From assembly GCA_963707435.1 (NCBI GenBank), contig CAVPPF010000004.1, positions 124,001-188,000 on the forward strand: a stretch of 64,000 nucleotides of DNA, written 5' to 3'. The notes under the pieces were generated by a model. It was not told the DNA's origin, did not search any database, and saw only the letters and a list, made by a program, of their open reading frames with translations. Below, in pieces: positions 51,701-60,765 of this stretch. This DNA comes from UBA4744 sp963707435. Lineage in GTDB: Bacteria; Actinomycetota; Acidimicrobiia; Spongiisociales; UBA4744. Within the stretch, counting starts at the first letter, position 1. Each line of letters starts with the position of its first letter. Position numbers and translations under genes: made by a program.

Positions 51701-52525
51701 TCAGTTGGTGTCGGTCTGACCCGTGATGATGGCCTTGACCCCGCCGACCCCGCTGGCGGCAACATCCCGCACGGCATGCACGGCGGACTCGCCGATCTTC
51801 TCGGCGGCCTCGAAAGCACCGGTGGCGGCTGCCGAGGCGGCGTCTTCGGCACTCAAACCAATCTCCTTGGCGCCGCCGACGGCTCCGGTGATGGCCCCTT
51901 TGACAACGTCCACGAGTTCGGCACCGACTTCACCTGCACCGCCGACCAGGCCCTTGGCCGTGTTACGGATGGCAGACAGAACGTCTCCACCGATATCGGA
52001 GGCGCCAACCGCAGCACCGGAAACGGTGGCCGCCGCAGTACCGATCACATCGCCGCCGATGTCCTTGACGCCGGCAATGGTCGAGCGTCCCAGCGCCACG
52101 GCGCCTTCGGCCAGGCCAACACCGGTGTCGCGGGTCGCAACGATGAGCCCTTCCGCAATGCCACGCGCCGTCTTGGTTACGTCGGCGCCGACATCGCCGG
52201 TGCCTTTGAGGGCGGCCCGCACGGTGTCGGAAAGTACTCCAACCGTGACGGTGGCAACTTCGCCGACGCCCTGGAGCACTCCCACCACGAGGCCTTTGGC
52301 GGTGCGTACCAAACCGGTCCCGACATCACCGACGGCCGTGAAGGCTCCGTTGGCGACTTGCGCCACCGTGCTGGTGAGGCCCGTCGCGATATCGCCGGCA
52401 TTGGACAGCGTCGATACCGTTGCTTCTTTCACGACGCCCGCAGCACCTTCAACGATGCTCCCGGTGCCTTTGAGCAGCTTGGTTACGCCACCTTTGACCC
52501 GATCGCCAACACTCTTTTCCGACAT
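51701..52525 (-). CDS. protein built of twelve 22-residue amphipathic repeats
   Basis: 274 residues = 12 x 22 + 10, with no insertions. Each unit starts with Asp or Glu, then Val/Ile, often Gly, for example DIGGDVLSAIRNTAKGLVGG (177-196) and DVGTGLVRTAKGLVVGVLQG (67-86). Small residues alternate with beta-branched ones and a Lys or Arg near position 11-15. A 22 (2 x 11) period suits amphipathic helices of LEA, apolipoprotein or synuclein type that lie on membranes or lipid droplets. No Cys, Trp or Pro. Strong AGAGGAGG site before the ATG at 52525. I know no named family. Confidence 0.75.
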   Translation of the reverse strand: MSEKSVGDRVKGGVTKLLKGTGSIVEGAAGVVKEATVSTLSNAGDIATGLTSTVAQVANGAFTAVGDVGTGLVRTAKGLVVGVLQGVGEVATVTVGVLSDTVRAALKGTGDVGADVTKTARGIAEGLIVATRDTGVGLAEGAVALGRSTIAGVKDIGGDVIGTAAATVSGAAVGASDIGGDVLSAIRNTAKGLVGGAGEVGAELVDVVKGAITGAVGGAKEIGLSAEDAASAAATGAFEAAEKIGESAVHAVRDVAASGVGGVKAIITGQTDTN

Positions 52526-52638
52526 GGAAACAACCTCCTCTGAGACTCCACAACCTCTTTGATCGCTGGTAGTTCGACCTCGCGATGCACGCTTGGTTAC
52601 CGCGTTTCGCCGGGAAATCGCAGGTTGTCGCCCGGATC

Positions 52639-54459
52639 TCAAACGGAAAGCAGCGTCCCCCCGTTGTCCTCCCCTGGCTCTTCCGACCACAGGCGCTGAA
52701 GCTCCTCACTGGTCTTCAAGAGTTCACGCAGCGTCCCGACGGCTTCGATCCGGCCCTCGTTCATCACGATGATCTGGTCGGCGCGCCGCAGCGCCGGCCG
52801 GCGGTGCGAAACCACCAGGCTCGTGACGACATCGTGGTCGAGGAACAATCGCTCCCAGAGTGCCTTCTCAGTTTCTACATCAAGGGCACTCGAGAGGTCG
52901 TCGAAGACGTACAGCTCGGGCCGGCGAATGAACATACGGGCGGCAGCAGTGCGCTGCACCTGGCCACCGGACAGCCGCACCCCGAGGGCGCCGACCTTCG
53001 TGTCGAGTCCGTCCGACATTGCGGCGAGATCCGGCTCCATGACGGCCGACGCAATGGCGACCTCCAGCTCGTCGTCGCTTCGCTCGAGTCCCAGCAGCAG
53101 GTTCTCCCTCAATGACATGGAGAAGAGGCGCGGTATTTGCGGGGTGTAGGCCGTGCGGGGTGGAACAAAAAAGGATGCGGGATCGGCGACGATCCGCCCG
53201 TTCCACCGCACCTCCCCCGACTCCGGATCCAGGAGCCCGAGCAGAGCCCGGAGGAGCGTCGTTTTCCCGGAACCGATCCGCCCGGTGACCACGGTGAAGC
53301 TGCCCCTCGGGATGCGGAGATCCACGTGGTCGATCCCGACGTCCGATCCCGGATACCGGTACGTGAGCCCGGTGACTTCAAGGGACTCGAGGCTCTCGCT
53401 CTCGGGCGGGGGCAGGACGTCCGAGAGCGTGCCGCGCAATTCGAGCTCCCGAGGGGTCACCAGCGTCTCCGGTGGGTCGCCCTGCAGCAACGCGGCCATT
53501 CGTTCGAAGGCGACGCCGGCCTGCCGGAACCGGGCGATGAAGATTCCAACGAAGTGCACGGCGTCGGTCGCGAAGGTCAGGAAGTACACGAAGAGAGCGA
53601 AGTCCCCGACCGTGAACTCGGCGCCGGATCCGGTGGTGCGCATGGCTCCGGCGGCCAGAACGAGAATGATGGCCGTCCCGATGTTCACGGTATTCCAGAA
53701 CACCGACTCGAGGATCGAGTTGAGGACCCGGTCACGCACCATGACCTTGCGGCGGGCCTCGTTGAGGACCCGGAAGTTGCGGATCATGTGCTGCTCGGCC
53801 CCGGCCACTTTCACGGATTGGACGGATCCGAACATCTCGCCGATGGCTCCCGTTACGCGACCGGTTGCCTCGCGAGCTGCCTGGCGGTACTCGCGGATCC
53901 GGGTTCCGGCGCGTTCGGCGATGAGAATGACGAGCACGAGCGGTGCGAAAACGAACAGCGTGATCTGGGCGTTGATCGACGACAGCACGATGACCGCCAC
54001 CGTTGAGAAGGCCACCGTTCCGACCATGTCGACCGTGAGGTCGATCGCCTCTTCGACGTGCTCGACATCATCACGAAACCGGCTGATTGCTTCGCCGGGG
54101 GAATCCGGGACGGCCCGGGCTCCGGGGAGTGACAGGATCCGCTCGATCATGTTGCGCCGCAGCAGCGAACCAATACGGAACCGGAAATTGACATCACTCA
54201 GCATCGCGAGGGCAACCAGACCCACCCGCGCCAACCCGTACGCCCCCATGAATGCAATCAGCGTGTTGACATCGAACGAAACCGAGGCTTCGCCGGTCAA
54301 GCCGTCGAAGAACTCCTTGCTGATCAGCCCGGGAATCACCGGCATCACCCACACCAGCGTCCACAAGATGGCGTTGCCCGCGTAGCGCCAGGGGGTGAAC
54401 TTGACCAACCCCAGCATCAGCTTGAAGGTAGGCACCGTGGCCCGTGCTGAGGTCTTCAT
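52639..54459 (-). CDS. ABC exporter half-transporter 2
   Basis: 606 residues: six-helix membrane domain, then ATPase domain with Walker A VTGRIGSGKTT, perfect signature LSGGQVQRTA and Walker B LYVFDDLSSALD, where the catalytic Glu is Asp. Overlaps its partner by ATGA. In heterodimeric exporters such a changed Glu marks the non-hydrolysing site, so this and the neighbour likely form one asymmetric exporter for an unknown substrate. Confidence 0.88.
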   Translation of the reverse strand: MKTSARATVPTFKLMLGLVKFTPWRYAGNAILWTLVWVMPVIPGLISKEFFDGLTGEASVSFDVNTLIAFMGAYGLARVGLVALAMLSDVNFRFRIGSLLRRNMIERILSLPGARAVPDSPGEAISRFRDDVEHVEEAIDLTVDMVGTVAFSTVAVIVLSSINAQITLFVFAPLVLVILIAERAGTRIREYRQAAREATGRVTGAIGEMFGSVQSVKVAGAEQHMIRNFRVLNEARRKVMVRDRVLNSILESVFWNTVNIGTAIILVLAAGAMRTTGSGAEFTVGDFALFVYFLTFATDAVHFVGIFIARFRQAGVAFERMAALLQGDPPETLVTPRELELRGTLSDVLPPPESESLESLEVTGLTYRYPGSDVGIDHVDLRIPRGSFTVVTGRIGSGKTTLLRALLGLLDPESGEVRWNGRIVADPASFFVPPRTAYTPQIPRLFSMSLRENLLLGLERSDDELEVAIASAVMEPDLAAMSDGLDTKVGALGVRLSGGQVQRTAAARMFIRRPELYVFDDLSSALDVETEKALWERLFLDHDVVTSLVVSHRRPALRRADQIIVMNEGRIEAVGTLRELLKTSEELQRLWSEEPGEDNGGTLLSV

Positions 54460-56213
54460 GCCAGCATCTCCTCGAGACCGACCCGCAGGAACTGCGAGAA
54501 CCGCGAATTGGGATCCGCCGCCAACGCCACCCTTTCCCCGAACTCGATGACCCGGCCGCTGTCCAGGATCAAGATGTCATCGGCCCGGGTCACCGTCGCC
54601 AGTCGATGGGCAATGATGATTCCGGTGCGATGCTCGAGCAGTTTGTCGACCGCTCGCTCGATCAGCTGCTCCGTCGCCGGATCGAGCCGGGAAGAGGCTT
54701 CGTCGAGGATGACCAGGCCCGGATCTTTGAGGAAGATTCTCGTGAACGCCAGGAGCTGGGCTTCACCTGCCGAGAGCCCGCCGCTGCCGGATTCCAGCGA
54801 CGTGTCGAGCCCGTCGGGCAGTGATCGCACCCATTCGGCCAACCCGAGTTCCACCAGGACGCCCATGATGGCTGCATCGGACGCATCAGGATCAAAGAAG
54901 GTCAGGTTGTCCCGGACACTGGCCCGGAACAACTGAACGTCCTGGGTCACCATGCCGACCTGCTTCCGCAGGTCCTCCGTGGTGGCAGCCCGGGCCGCCA
55001 CCCCCCCGATCACCACGCGGCCGGCGATCGGATCGTAGAGCCGGGTGAGCAGCCGGGCGAGGGTGGTCTTGCCGCTGCCCGTGCGACCGAGAACTCCGAC
55101 CACGCGCCCGGCGGCAACCCGGAAGGAAACCTCGTCGAGAACCACTTCGCCCATCTCCTCCTCGCCGTCCTGGTACGCAAAGGTCACGCCCTCGAACTCG
55201 ACCGGAAGCGGACCGCGTGGCAGCCCGGCGGCTCCTTCCGTTTCGAGCCGCGAGCGCAGCGCCAGCAGGTCTTCCACCCGGGACATCCCGGCTCCGGCCT
55301 TCTGCAGATCCTCCATCTGGTGCCGGATCCGATCGAGCGGCTGGCGCAGCAGTTCGGTGTAGGTGAAGACCAGGTACACCGAACCGATGGTCAGGGTTCC
55401 GTCCCCGAACAAGCGCGAGCCCAGCCAGAAGACGAGGGCGGTCCCGACGGCGAAGACGACAATGTTGGTGGACCAGAGCACGGCCCAGCCCATAAAGCCG
55501 CGAACGGCATCCGGTAGCCAGTTTCGAAGGTGTTCGGTGAACCGGCGAAGGAAGAACCCGGTCGCACCGTTGGACCGGATGTCCTCGGTCCCGCCGAGCT
55601 GCTCTCCCAGGAATCCGTAGAACTCGGCGCTGCGTTGCCGAACCCGCTTCCACCAGGGCAGAGCAATGTTCTGAATACCGACCATGGCAACCAGCGCTGC
55701 TCCGGCAAAGATGGTGATTCCCAGGCCGACGATGAGGTTCTCCCGGAAGAGGAGGACGAGGATGCCGAGCAGCAGAACGAGATTGCCCACCACGTGGATC
55801 ACGAATTGACCGAAGAAGTTGGAAAGGGCGGTCACGTCGCCGTCGATACGCTCGATCATTTCACCCGGCGTTCGGGTCTTGTGGAAGCCCATGTCCAGCC
55901 GCAGGCAGTGCTCGGCCAGATCCCCGCGCAATTCGTTGGTTGCCGCCCATCCGATGTTCTCGGCCAGGTAGGTCGCGATCACCGACAGCGCCTGCTGGGC
56001 TACGGCCAGGGCAGCAAACGTCAGTGCCAAACGAACCAGGCTCGACTGATCGGCTCCGGCAATAGCCTGGTCGATGAAGCTCCTGACGATCTGCGGATTG
56101 ATGAGCTGGAAGGCAATCCCCGTGAGCAAGAACACCGCCAGCAAGACCACCCGCCGCCGGTGAGGGCGCAGGTAGTCCACCAGGAGATTCCAGTACTGTC
56201 GGACGGGGATCAT
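54456..56213 (-). CDS. ABC exporter half-transporter 1
   Basis: 585 residues: six-helix membrane domain and ATPase with Walker A VLGRTGSGKTT, Walker B LVILDEASSRLD (normal Glu), and a relaxed signature GLSAGEAQLLAF (LSAGE instead of LSGGQ). The pattern is the mirror of its partner, as in TM287/288-type heterodimers. ATG 56213 is preceded by GAAGGAAG; longer starts lack a site. Confidence 0.88.
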   Translation of the reverse strand: MIPVRQYWNLLVDYLRPHRRRVVLLAVFLLTGIAFQLINPQIVRSFIDQAIAGADQSSLVRLALTFAALAVAQQALSVIATYLAENIGWAATNELRGDLAEHCLRLDMGFHKTRTPGEMIERIDGDVTALSNFFGQFVIHVVGNLVLLLGILVLLFRENLIVGLGITIFAGAALVAMVGIQNIALPWWKRVRQRSAEFYGFLGEQLGGTEDIRSNGATGFFLRRFTEHLRNWLPDAVRGFMGWAVLWSTNIVVFAVGTALVFWLGSRLFGDGTLTIGSVYLVFTYTELLRQPLDRIRHQMEDLQKAGAGMSRVEDLLALRSRLETEGAAGLPRGPLPVEFEGVTFAYQDGEEEMGEVVLDEVSFRVAAGRVVGVLGRTGSGKTTLARLLTRLYDPIAGRVVIGGVAARAATTEDLRKQVGMVTQDVQLFRASVRDNLTFFDPDASDAAIMGVLVELGLAEWVRSLPDGLDTSLESGSGGLSAGEAQLLAFTRIFLKDPGLVILDEASSRLDPATEQLIERAVDKLLEHRTGIIIAHRLATVTRADDILILDSGRVIEFGERVALAADPNSRFSQFLRVGLEEMLA

Positions 56214-56536
56214 CGAACTTCCTTCAGAACAAACATCGGAGAAGGCTGAGCACCACCGCCGGCCGGACCCGACCAGCGAGTTTTGCACAACAGACTCACT
56301 CGGAAAACTAGCGCCGCGCTCCGTTCAACACTCCCCAATTAGGAGTGGGCGGGGCAGAGAGACGGAGCGCCGGGATCCAGAAAGTTTGCAAATGCAAGCA
56401 AAATGACGGAAAATGCGAACTGTGGCAAGCTATTCGGGCCCGATGATGCATACCCCCGGGACCATTCCGGGACGGCGGCACCCGTGCCCTCCGGCCACCC
56501 TGCAGACCCCCACCACCTGATCAAAGGAAGGGACCA
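56214..56536. other. 323-bp divergent region with nested inverted repeats
   Basis: Between the ABC exporter and acyl-CoA dehydrogenase genes. GCGCTCCGT (56316-56324) and ACGGAGCGC (56362-56370) are a 9-bp inverted repeat that encloses CACTCC (56329-56334) / GGAGTG (56342-56347). TTTGCAAATGCAAGCAAAA lies near 56387-56405. These may be operators. No ORF seen. Confidence 0.4.
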
Positions 56537-58333
56537 ATGACCGTCTACAGCCCCCCGCTCAAGGATCTGCGCTTCGTGCTGCACCACCTGATCGGACTCG
56601 ATGGCCTGGCCGCCCTCCCCGGATTCGAGCACGTGGAGGCCGAGTTCGTCGACGCCATCCTCGATGAGGCCGGGAAGTTCCTGACCGATGTTTGGTTCCC
56701 GCTCAACCGCACCGGCGATATCGAGGGCTCGAATCTTCGCAACGGAGTGGTCGAGACTCCGGACGGATTCAAGGACGCCTTCCACCGAATGGCTCAAGCC
56801 GGCTGGCTGGGGATCCCCTTCCCCGACCAGTACGGCGGTGGCAACATGCCTGCCACGATCGTTACTGCGGTCGGTGAAATCGTCAATGCAACGAACCCGA
56901 GCCTCGCCATGGCCCCCGGGCTCACCCAGGGAGCCGTGGATGCCCTCCTGGAACACGGATCGGAAGAAATCAAAGAGACCTACGTCCGGCGACTGATCAG
57001 CGGCGAGTGGACGGGAACCATGTGTCTGACGGAGGCACAAGCCGGTTCGGACGTCGGGGCATTGACTACCAAGGCAACTCCTGCAGGCGACGGGACCTGG
57101 CTGGTCAAGGGCACCAAGATCTTCATCAGCTTCGGTGACCACGACCTCACCGACAACATCATCCATCTGGTGCTGGCCCGCACACCGGATTCCCCGCCCG
57201 GGACCAAAGGGATCAGCCTGTTCGTCGTTCCCAAGTACGTGGTCAACGAGGATGGGTCGATCGGGAAGCCCAACGACGTCAAGACCGTCTCGCTCGAACA
57301 CAAGATGGGCATCAAGGCGAGTCCGACCTGCGTGCTCTCTTTCGGCGACGCGGGAGAAGGATCGATCGGCTACCTCGTCGGCGAAGAGCGACAGGGCATG
57401 CGATACATGTTCACGATGATGAACAACGCCCGCCTGGCCGTCGGGCTGAGTGGAGTGGCCATCGGCGAAATCGCCTACCAGAACGCCCTGGCCTTTGCCC
57501 GGGAGCGCATTCAAGGCCGTCCCATCGGCGCACCGAAAGACGAAGTCACACCCATCATCGGACACGCAAATGTGCGCCGGATGCTGATGACGATGAAGGC
57601 GCAAGTGGAGGCTATGCGAGCGCTCGTTCTGGAGAATGCGTTTGCGCTGGACATGGCCAAGAGTCATCAGGACGAGGAAGTCCGTCAGCAGTACCAGCTC
57701 TACGCGGACCTGCTCACCCCGGTCTCGAAAGCCTGGGCGACCGACCTGGGGATCGAGGTCACCTCCATGGCCATCCAGGTCTTCGGGGGCATGGGGTACA
57801 TCGAGGAGAGCGGCATGCCCCAGTTCTACCGGGATGCTCGCATCGGGGCCATCTACGAGGGCACCAACGGGATCCAGGCGCTGGACCTCATCGGACGCAA
57901 ACTGCCGGCGGGCGGTGGCTCCGCCATCATGGGCTTCATCGGCAGCATGAAGGCCATCGACGGCGAACTGGCCGCAGAAGGCGATCGGTTCCTGTCCATG
58001 CGGAATCTCCTTGCGGACGCGGTTGCAGCACTCGAACAGGCGACGGGTTGGCTGGCCATGAACGGTATGCAGGACCCTAACCAGGCTGCGGCCGGCGCTA
58101 CCCCGTACCTGAACATGCTCGGCACGGTGGCGGGTGGCTATTTCCTGGCCAAATCGGCGCTGGCTGCGTCGCGGCTCCTGGAGAAGGGCGACGCCGACAA
58201 GGAGTTCCTCGAGGCGAAGATTGCCACGGCCCGGTTCTACGCCGAGCAGCTCCTGCCGCTCGGAACTGCATTGCTGGGGCCGATCACGGCAGGCAAGGAG
58301 AACCTCTTCGGTATCGACCCCGACCAGATGTAA
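56537..58333 (+). CDS. acyl-CoA dehydrogenase (FadE/DmdC-like, long form)
   Basis: 598 residues. The extra N-terminal segment (VYSPPLKDLRFVL) and the long C-terminal domain (about 470-598) mark the large branch that includes DmdC and FadE5-like enzymes. FAD and substrate motifs: CLTEAQAGSDVGAL, and the catalytic Glu in IYEGTNGIQALDL. Feeds electrons to ETF; an EtfD-like protein is in this window. Ribosome site AAAGGAAGGG before ATG 56537. Confidence 0.9.
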   Translation: MTVYSPPLKDLRFVLHHLIGLDGLAALPGFEHVEAEFVDAILDEAGKFLTDVWFPLNRTGDIEGSNLRNGVVETPDGFKDAFHRMAQAGWLGIPFPDQYGGGNMPATIVTAVGEIVNATNPSLAMAPGLTQGAVDALLEHGSEEIKETYVRRLISGEWTGTMCLTEAQAGSDVGALTTKATPAGDGTWLVKGTKIFISFGDHDLTDNIIHLVLARTPDSPPGTKGISLFVVPKYVVNEDGSIGKPNDVKTVSLEHKMGIKASPTCVLSFGDAGEGSIGYLVGEERQGMRYMFTMMNNARLAVGLSGVAIGEIAYQNALAFARERIQGRPIGAPKDEVTPIIGHANVRRMLMTMKAQVEAMRALVLENAFALDMAKSHQDEEVRQQYQLYADLLTPVSKAWATDLGIEVTSMAIQVFGGMGYIEESGMPQFYRDARIGAIYEGTNGIQALDLIGRKLPAGGGSAIMGFIGSMKAIDGELAAEGDRFLSMRNLLADAVAALEQATGWLAMNGMQDPNQAAAGATPYLNMLGTVAGGYFLAKSALAASRLLEKGDADKEFLEAKIATARFYAEQLLPLGTALLGPITAGKENLFGIDPDQM

Positions 58334-58373
58334 GGCATCACGCAGCCGGTCGGGTTGCCGATCGCTCGGTCGG

Positions 58374-59918
58374 TCACGCCTCGGTACTGAGCGGGAGTGC
58401 CGCCAGCGTGGCAAGCGGGCAGGTCTCCGGTTCCGCGGTTTCCGGGAAGAACTTCGACCAGGCCGCCACTTCGACGTTGATGGTTTCCGGCATCCCGGTC
58501 GATATCAATCGCCGGGCAATGCGGATGAGCTCGTCGTGCACCATGCGGACGAATTCTTCCGCGGTGCGCCGCTCGTCCGGAGTCTCCTTCAGGTCCCAGT
58601 ATTCACGCGCGTTTTGCGGCGCTTTGAGGATCAGACTCAGGTTGTGGTCTTCGTCCTCTTCGAGCCGCCCCCGGATCGTTGCCTCGAAGAACATCGGTGA
58701 AAGGTCCTCGTGCCCCATGTTCCACAGGCGCTCGTATGGCTTGTGAGTGAACATCTCGAGCCGGCCGTCCTCGGAAACGGCCATTGCGAAGATGCAACCC
58801 GGGAACTCGGATTGCGATTGTTTGTAATCCGAGTAGATGACATGGCCGCAGGTTCCCATTTTCTCGTCGCTCACCGGTGAAGGCCGGAGCTGCAGGCCCT
58901 CGTCACCGTCGCCGCTGTCGCCGGCCCGAGGCAGGTTGTAGTCCTCACACAACGAGCGTTTTCGGGGCGGTGATGCGACCCCCTCCAGAACGGGCACGCG
59001 CACCGACGTGGTCGTCCCCACGCCGGGTTCGCTTTCGATCGACAGCGTGCCGTGGAACTGCTCGACGGTCTGGCGAACGAAGACGAATCCGAGTGAGTGG
59101 AGCTCACCATCCAGCGTGTTCTTGTCGGTGAGCAGCTGGTTGATTCTCTCTGGGGTCATCCCGGCGCCATCGTCGCGTACCGAGAGGGTGACGTGCCCGT
59201 CGTCGAGTACATCCTCGATATGGAGCACTCCGACCTTCTTCCCGCTCATCGCGTCGACGGCGTTCATGATCAAGTTGAAATACATGCGCCGGAATCGATG
59301 CCGGTTCCCGCCGAGAACGGCAGGTTCGAGACGCCCGATTTGCAGTTCGACTTTGGCCGCGCTCTGCTCGGTTACCCATCCGTGCACCACGTTGCGCACG
59401 TAATCCTCGAGGTCTGCCGCGAGGTCGAAGACCTCGTAGACCTCTTCGTTGCGCTGTTCTGCCCAGAAATGCTCGATGCGGTAGTAGACCCCGCAGAGCC
59501 ATCGCACGACGTTCCGGTAGTGCGATCGGGATCGCACGGAGCGGCTCGCATCAGGCAACAATGCCAACGCCGCGTCGATGTGACTCCACATGGGGTGCAG
59601 AATCAACTCGCACAGATCATGGATCGATCGCACGTACTCGTTGGCTACCTTCAGAATGGTCTCTGGTTCCGCAAAGCCTCGAACTGCTTCGCTGTACATC
59701 TCAAAGGCCAGCCGCAGGCCGACCGCCCGGGTGCGGAGTTTGCGGAGATCGTCACCGGTGATGACGAGCGGGTCGACGATCCCGTAGAGCTGCAGATCGG
59801 TGTCGAGTGCCACGTGGAAGTGGATCACCTCGTCGATGAAGCGCTCGACCCGGAGATCATGGATCAGGAATTTGATCTCAGAGACGTCTTTCTTGATCCC
59901 TTGTTTGTAGTCAGGCAT
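58374..59918 (-). CDS. histidine-kinase-like ATPase protein without clear DHp
   Basis: 514 residues. The middle (about 180-330) is an HATPase_c domain: NLIMNAVDAMSGKK (N box), VRDDGAGM (G1) and LGFVFVRQTVEQFHG (G2), with GVGTTTSVRVPV. The N-terminal 180 residues are helical without an obvious phospho-accepting His box; residues 340-514 are a separate domain with several Cys (LCEDY, TCGH, FPGCIF) that I do not recognise. No membrane helix, so it is cytosolic. ATG 59918. Divergent from the selenoprotein gene. Confidence 0.7.
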   Translation of the reverse strand: MPDYKQGIKKDVSEIKFLIHDLRVERFIDEVIHFHVALDTDLQLYGIVDPLVITGDDLRKLRTRAVGLRLAFEMYSEAVRGFAEPETILKVANEYVRSIHDLCELILHPMWSHIDAALALLPDASRSVRSRSHYRNVVRWLCGVYYRIEHFWAEQRNEEVYEVFDLAADLEDYVRNVVHGWVTEQSAAKVELQIGRLEPAVLGGNRHRFRRMYFNLIMNAVDAMSGKKVGVLHIEDVLDDGHVTLSVRDDGAGMTPERINQLLTDKNTLDGELHSLGFVFVRQTVEQFHGTLSIESEPGVGTTTSVRVPVLEGVASPPRKRSLCEDYNLPRAGDSGDGDEGLQLRPSPVSDEKMGTCGHVIYSDYKQSQSEFPGCIFAMAVSEDGRLEMFTHKPYERLWNMGHEDLSPMFFEATIRGRLEEDEDHNLSLILKAPQNAREYWDLKETPDERRTAEEFVRMVHDELIRIARRLISTGMPETINVEVAAWSKFFPETAEPETCPLATLAALPLSTEA

Positions 59919-60045
59919 ACAAGCTCTCGACGACGCTGCCGGATGATAGGCCAACAAACATAGGACCGATTGATTCGATCGACGGTTCGCACCCGCGAGC
60001 TCCCTCGATTCGAATCTCCGGCGCCGCCCCGCGAGACTCCACCCC

Positions 60046-60594
60046 ATGACGTTTGACATCGAAGCTCTGGCCGATCAGGTACTCGTCGATCCCGACGGCG
60101 CCGAGGAACGCCTCGGTGACCGGTGGACGACCCGACCGCAGGTGATCCTGTTTCTCCGCCATTTTGGCTGACTGACGTGCCGCGAGCGGGCCGGTCAGGT
60201 CCGCGAACGATACGACGAGATACTTGCCACGGGAGCGGGCGTTACGGCCATCGGCACCGGCGGCCGCCGCTATGCCCGTGCCTTCATTGAAGACGAGCAA
60301 GTCCCCTTCCCGGTGCTCCTCGACGAGGAGGGAACCGCCGCCGAGATCGCCGGGACGAACACGCTCGGGGTCGGATCGGTGCTTTCACCGGCGGCCTGGG
60401 CGGCAGGCTTCAGAAGCTTCAAGGGCGGGCACCGCCAGGAACGGACCGGCCAGCGACCGTTTCAGCTGGGCGCAACGCTGGTCGTCGGACCGGGCAATGT
60501 CGTTCAATATGCCGACTACGAGGAACACGCCGGCGATCATGCCGACCTCGACGAGGTGCTCGGAGTTCTCAACGGCATCCAACAGGGGAAGTAG
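60046..60594 (+). CDS. peroxiredoxin-like selenoprotein (in-frame TGA, probable Sec)
   Basis: The frame 60046-60594 is open except for one TGA at 60169-60171 and ends in TAG. Reading TGA as Sec gives 182 residues in an AhpC/TSA-2 (PRXL2-like) family: VILFLRHFG-U-LTCRERAGQVRE, a UxxC motif where relatives have CxxC. After it come TAIGTGGRRYARAF and FQLGATLVVGPGNVVQY, typical of the fold, all in the same frame. Directly behind the TGA, CTGAC (60172-60176) and GTCAG (60194-60198) close a hairpin with a CCG/CGG inner stem and a GAG-containing loop, consistent with a bacterial SECIS. It would be a thiol/selenol antioxidant in the cytoplasm. A premature stop in a pseudogene is the alternative. No sel genes are in the window. 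Confidence 0.8.
60172..60198 (+). promoter_or_regulatory. candidate SECIS hairpin
   Basis: CTGAC (60172-60176) pairs with GTCAG (60194-60198); inside, G-CCG (60179-60182) pairs with CGG-C (60187-60189, 60191) with a bulged G, loop CGAG. It starts on the base after the TGA, which is where bacterial SECIS elements lie. Confidence 0.5.
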
Positions 60595-60765
60595 AACCCC
60601 GCAACCTGCGAACACCCGGGGTCGCCATGGAACCGCACCCCCGGATGCGTGGCTGCCTGCGCAGCTCCAGGTCGGCTAGTGCGAGAGATTGGATAACCTC
60701 CGTGCTTCAACTCTGGCCAAGACCATGGAATCGGGCGTATAGCCCGTGTCGCGGAAGGAAACCTG

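Noticed and set aside
56339..58414. 691-codon open frame on the minus strand
   Set aside because: Antisense to the acyl-CoA dehydrogenase, whose motifs and ribosome site are clear.
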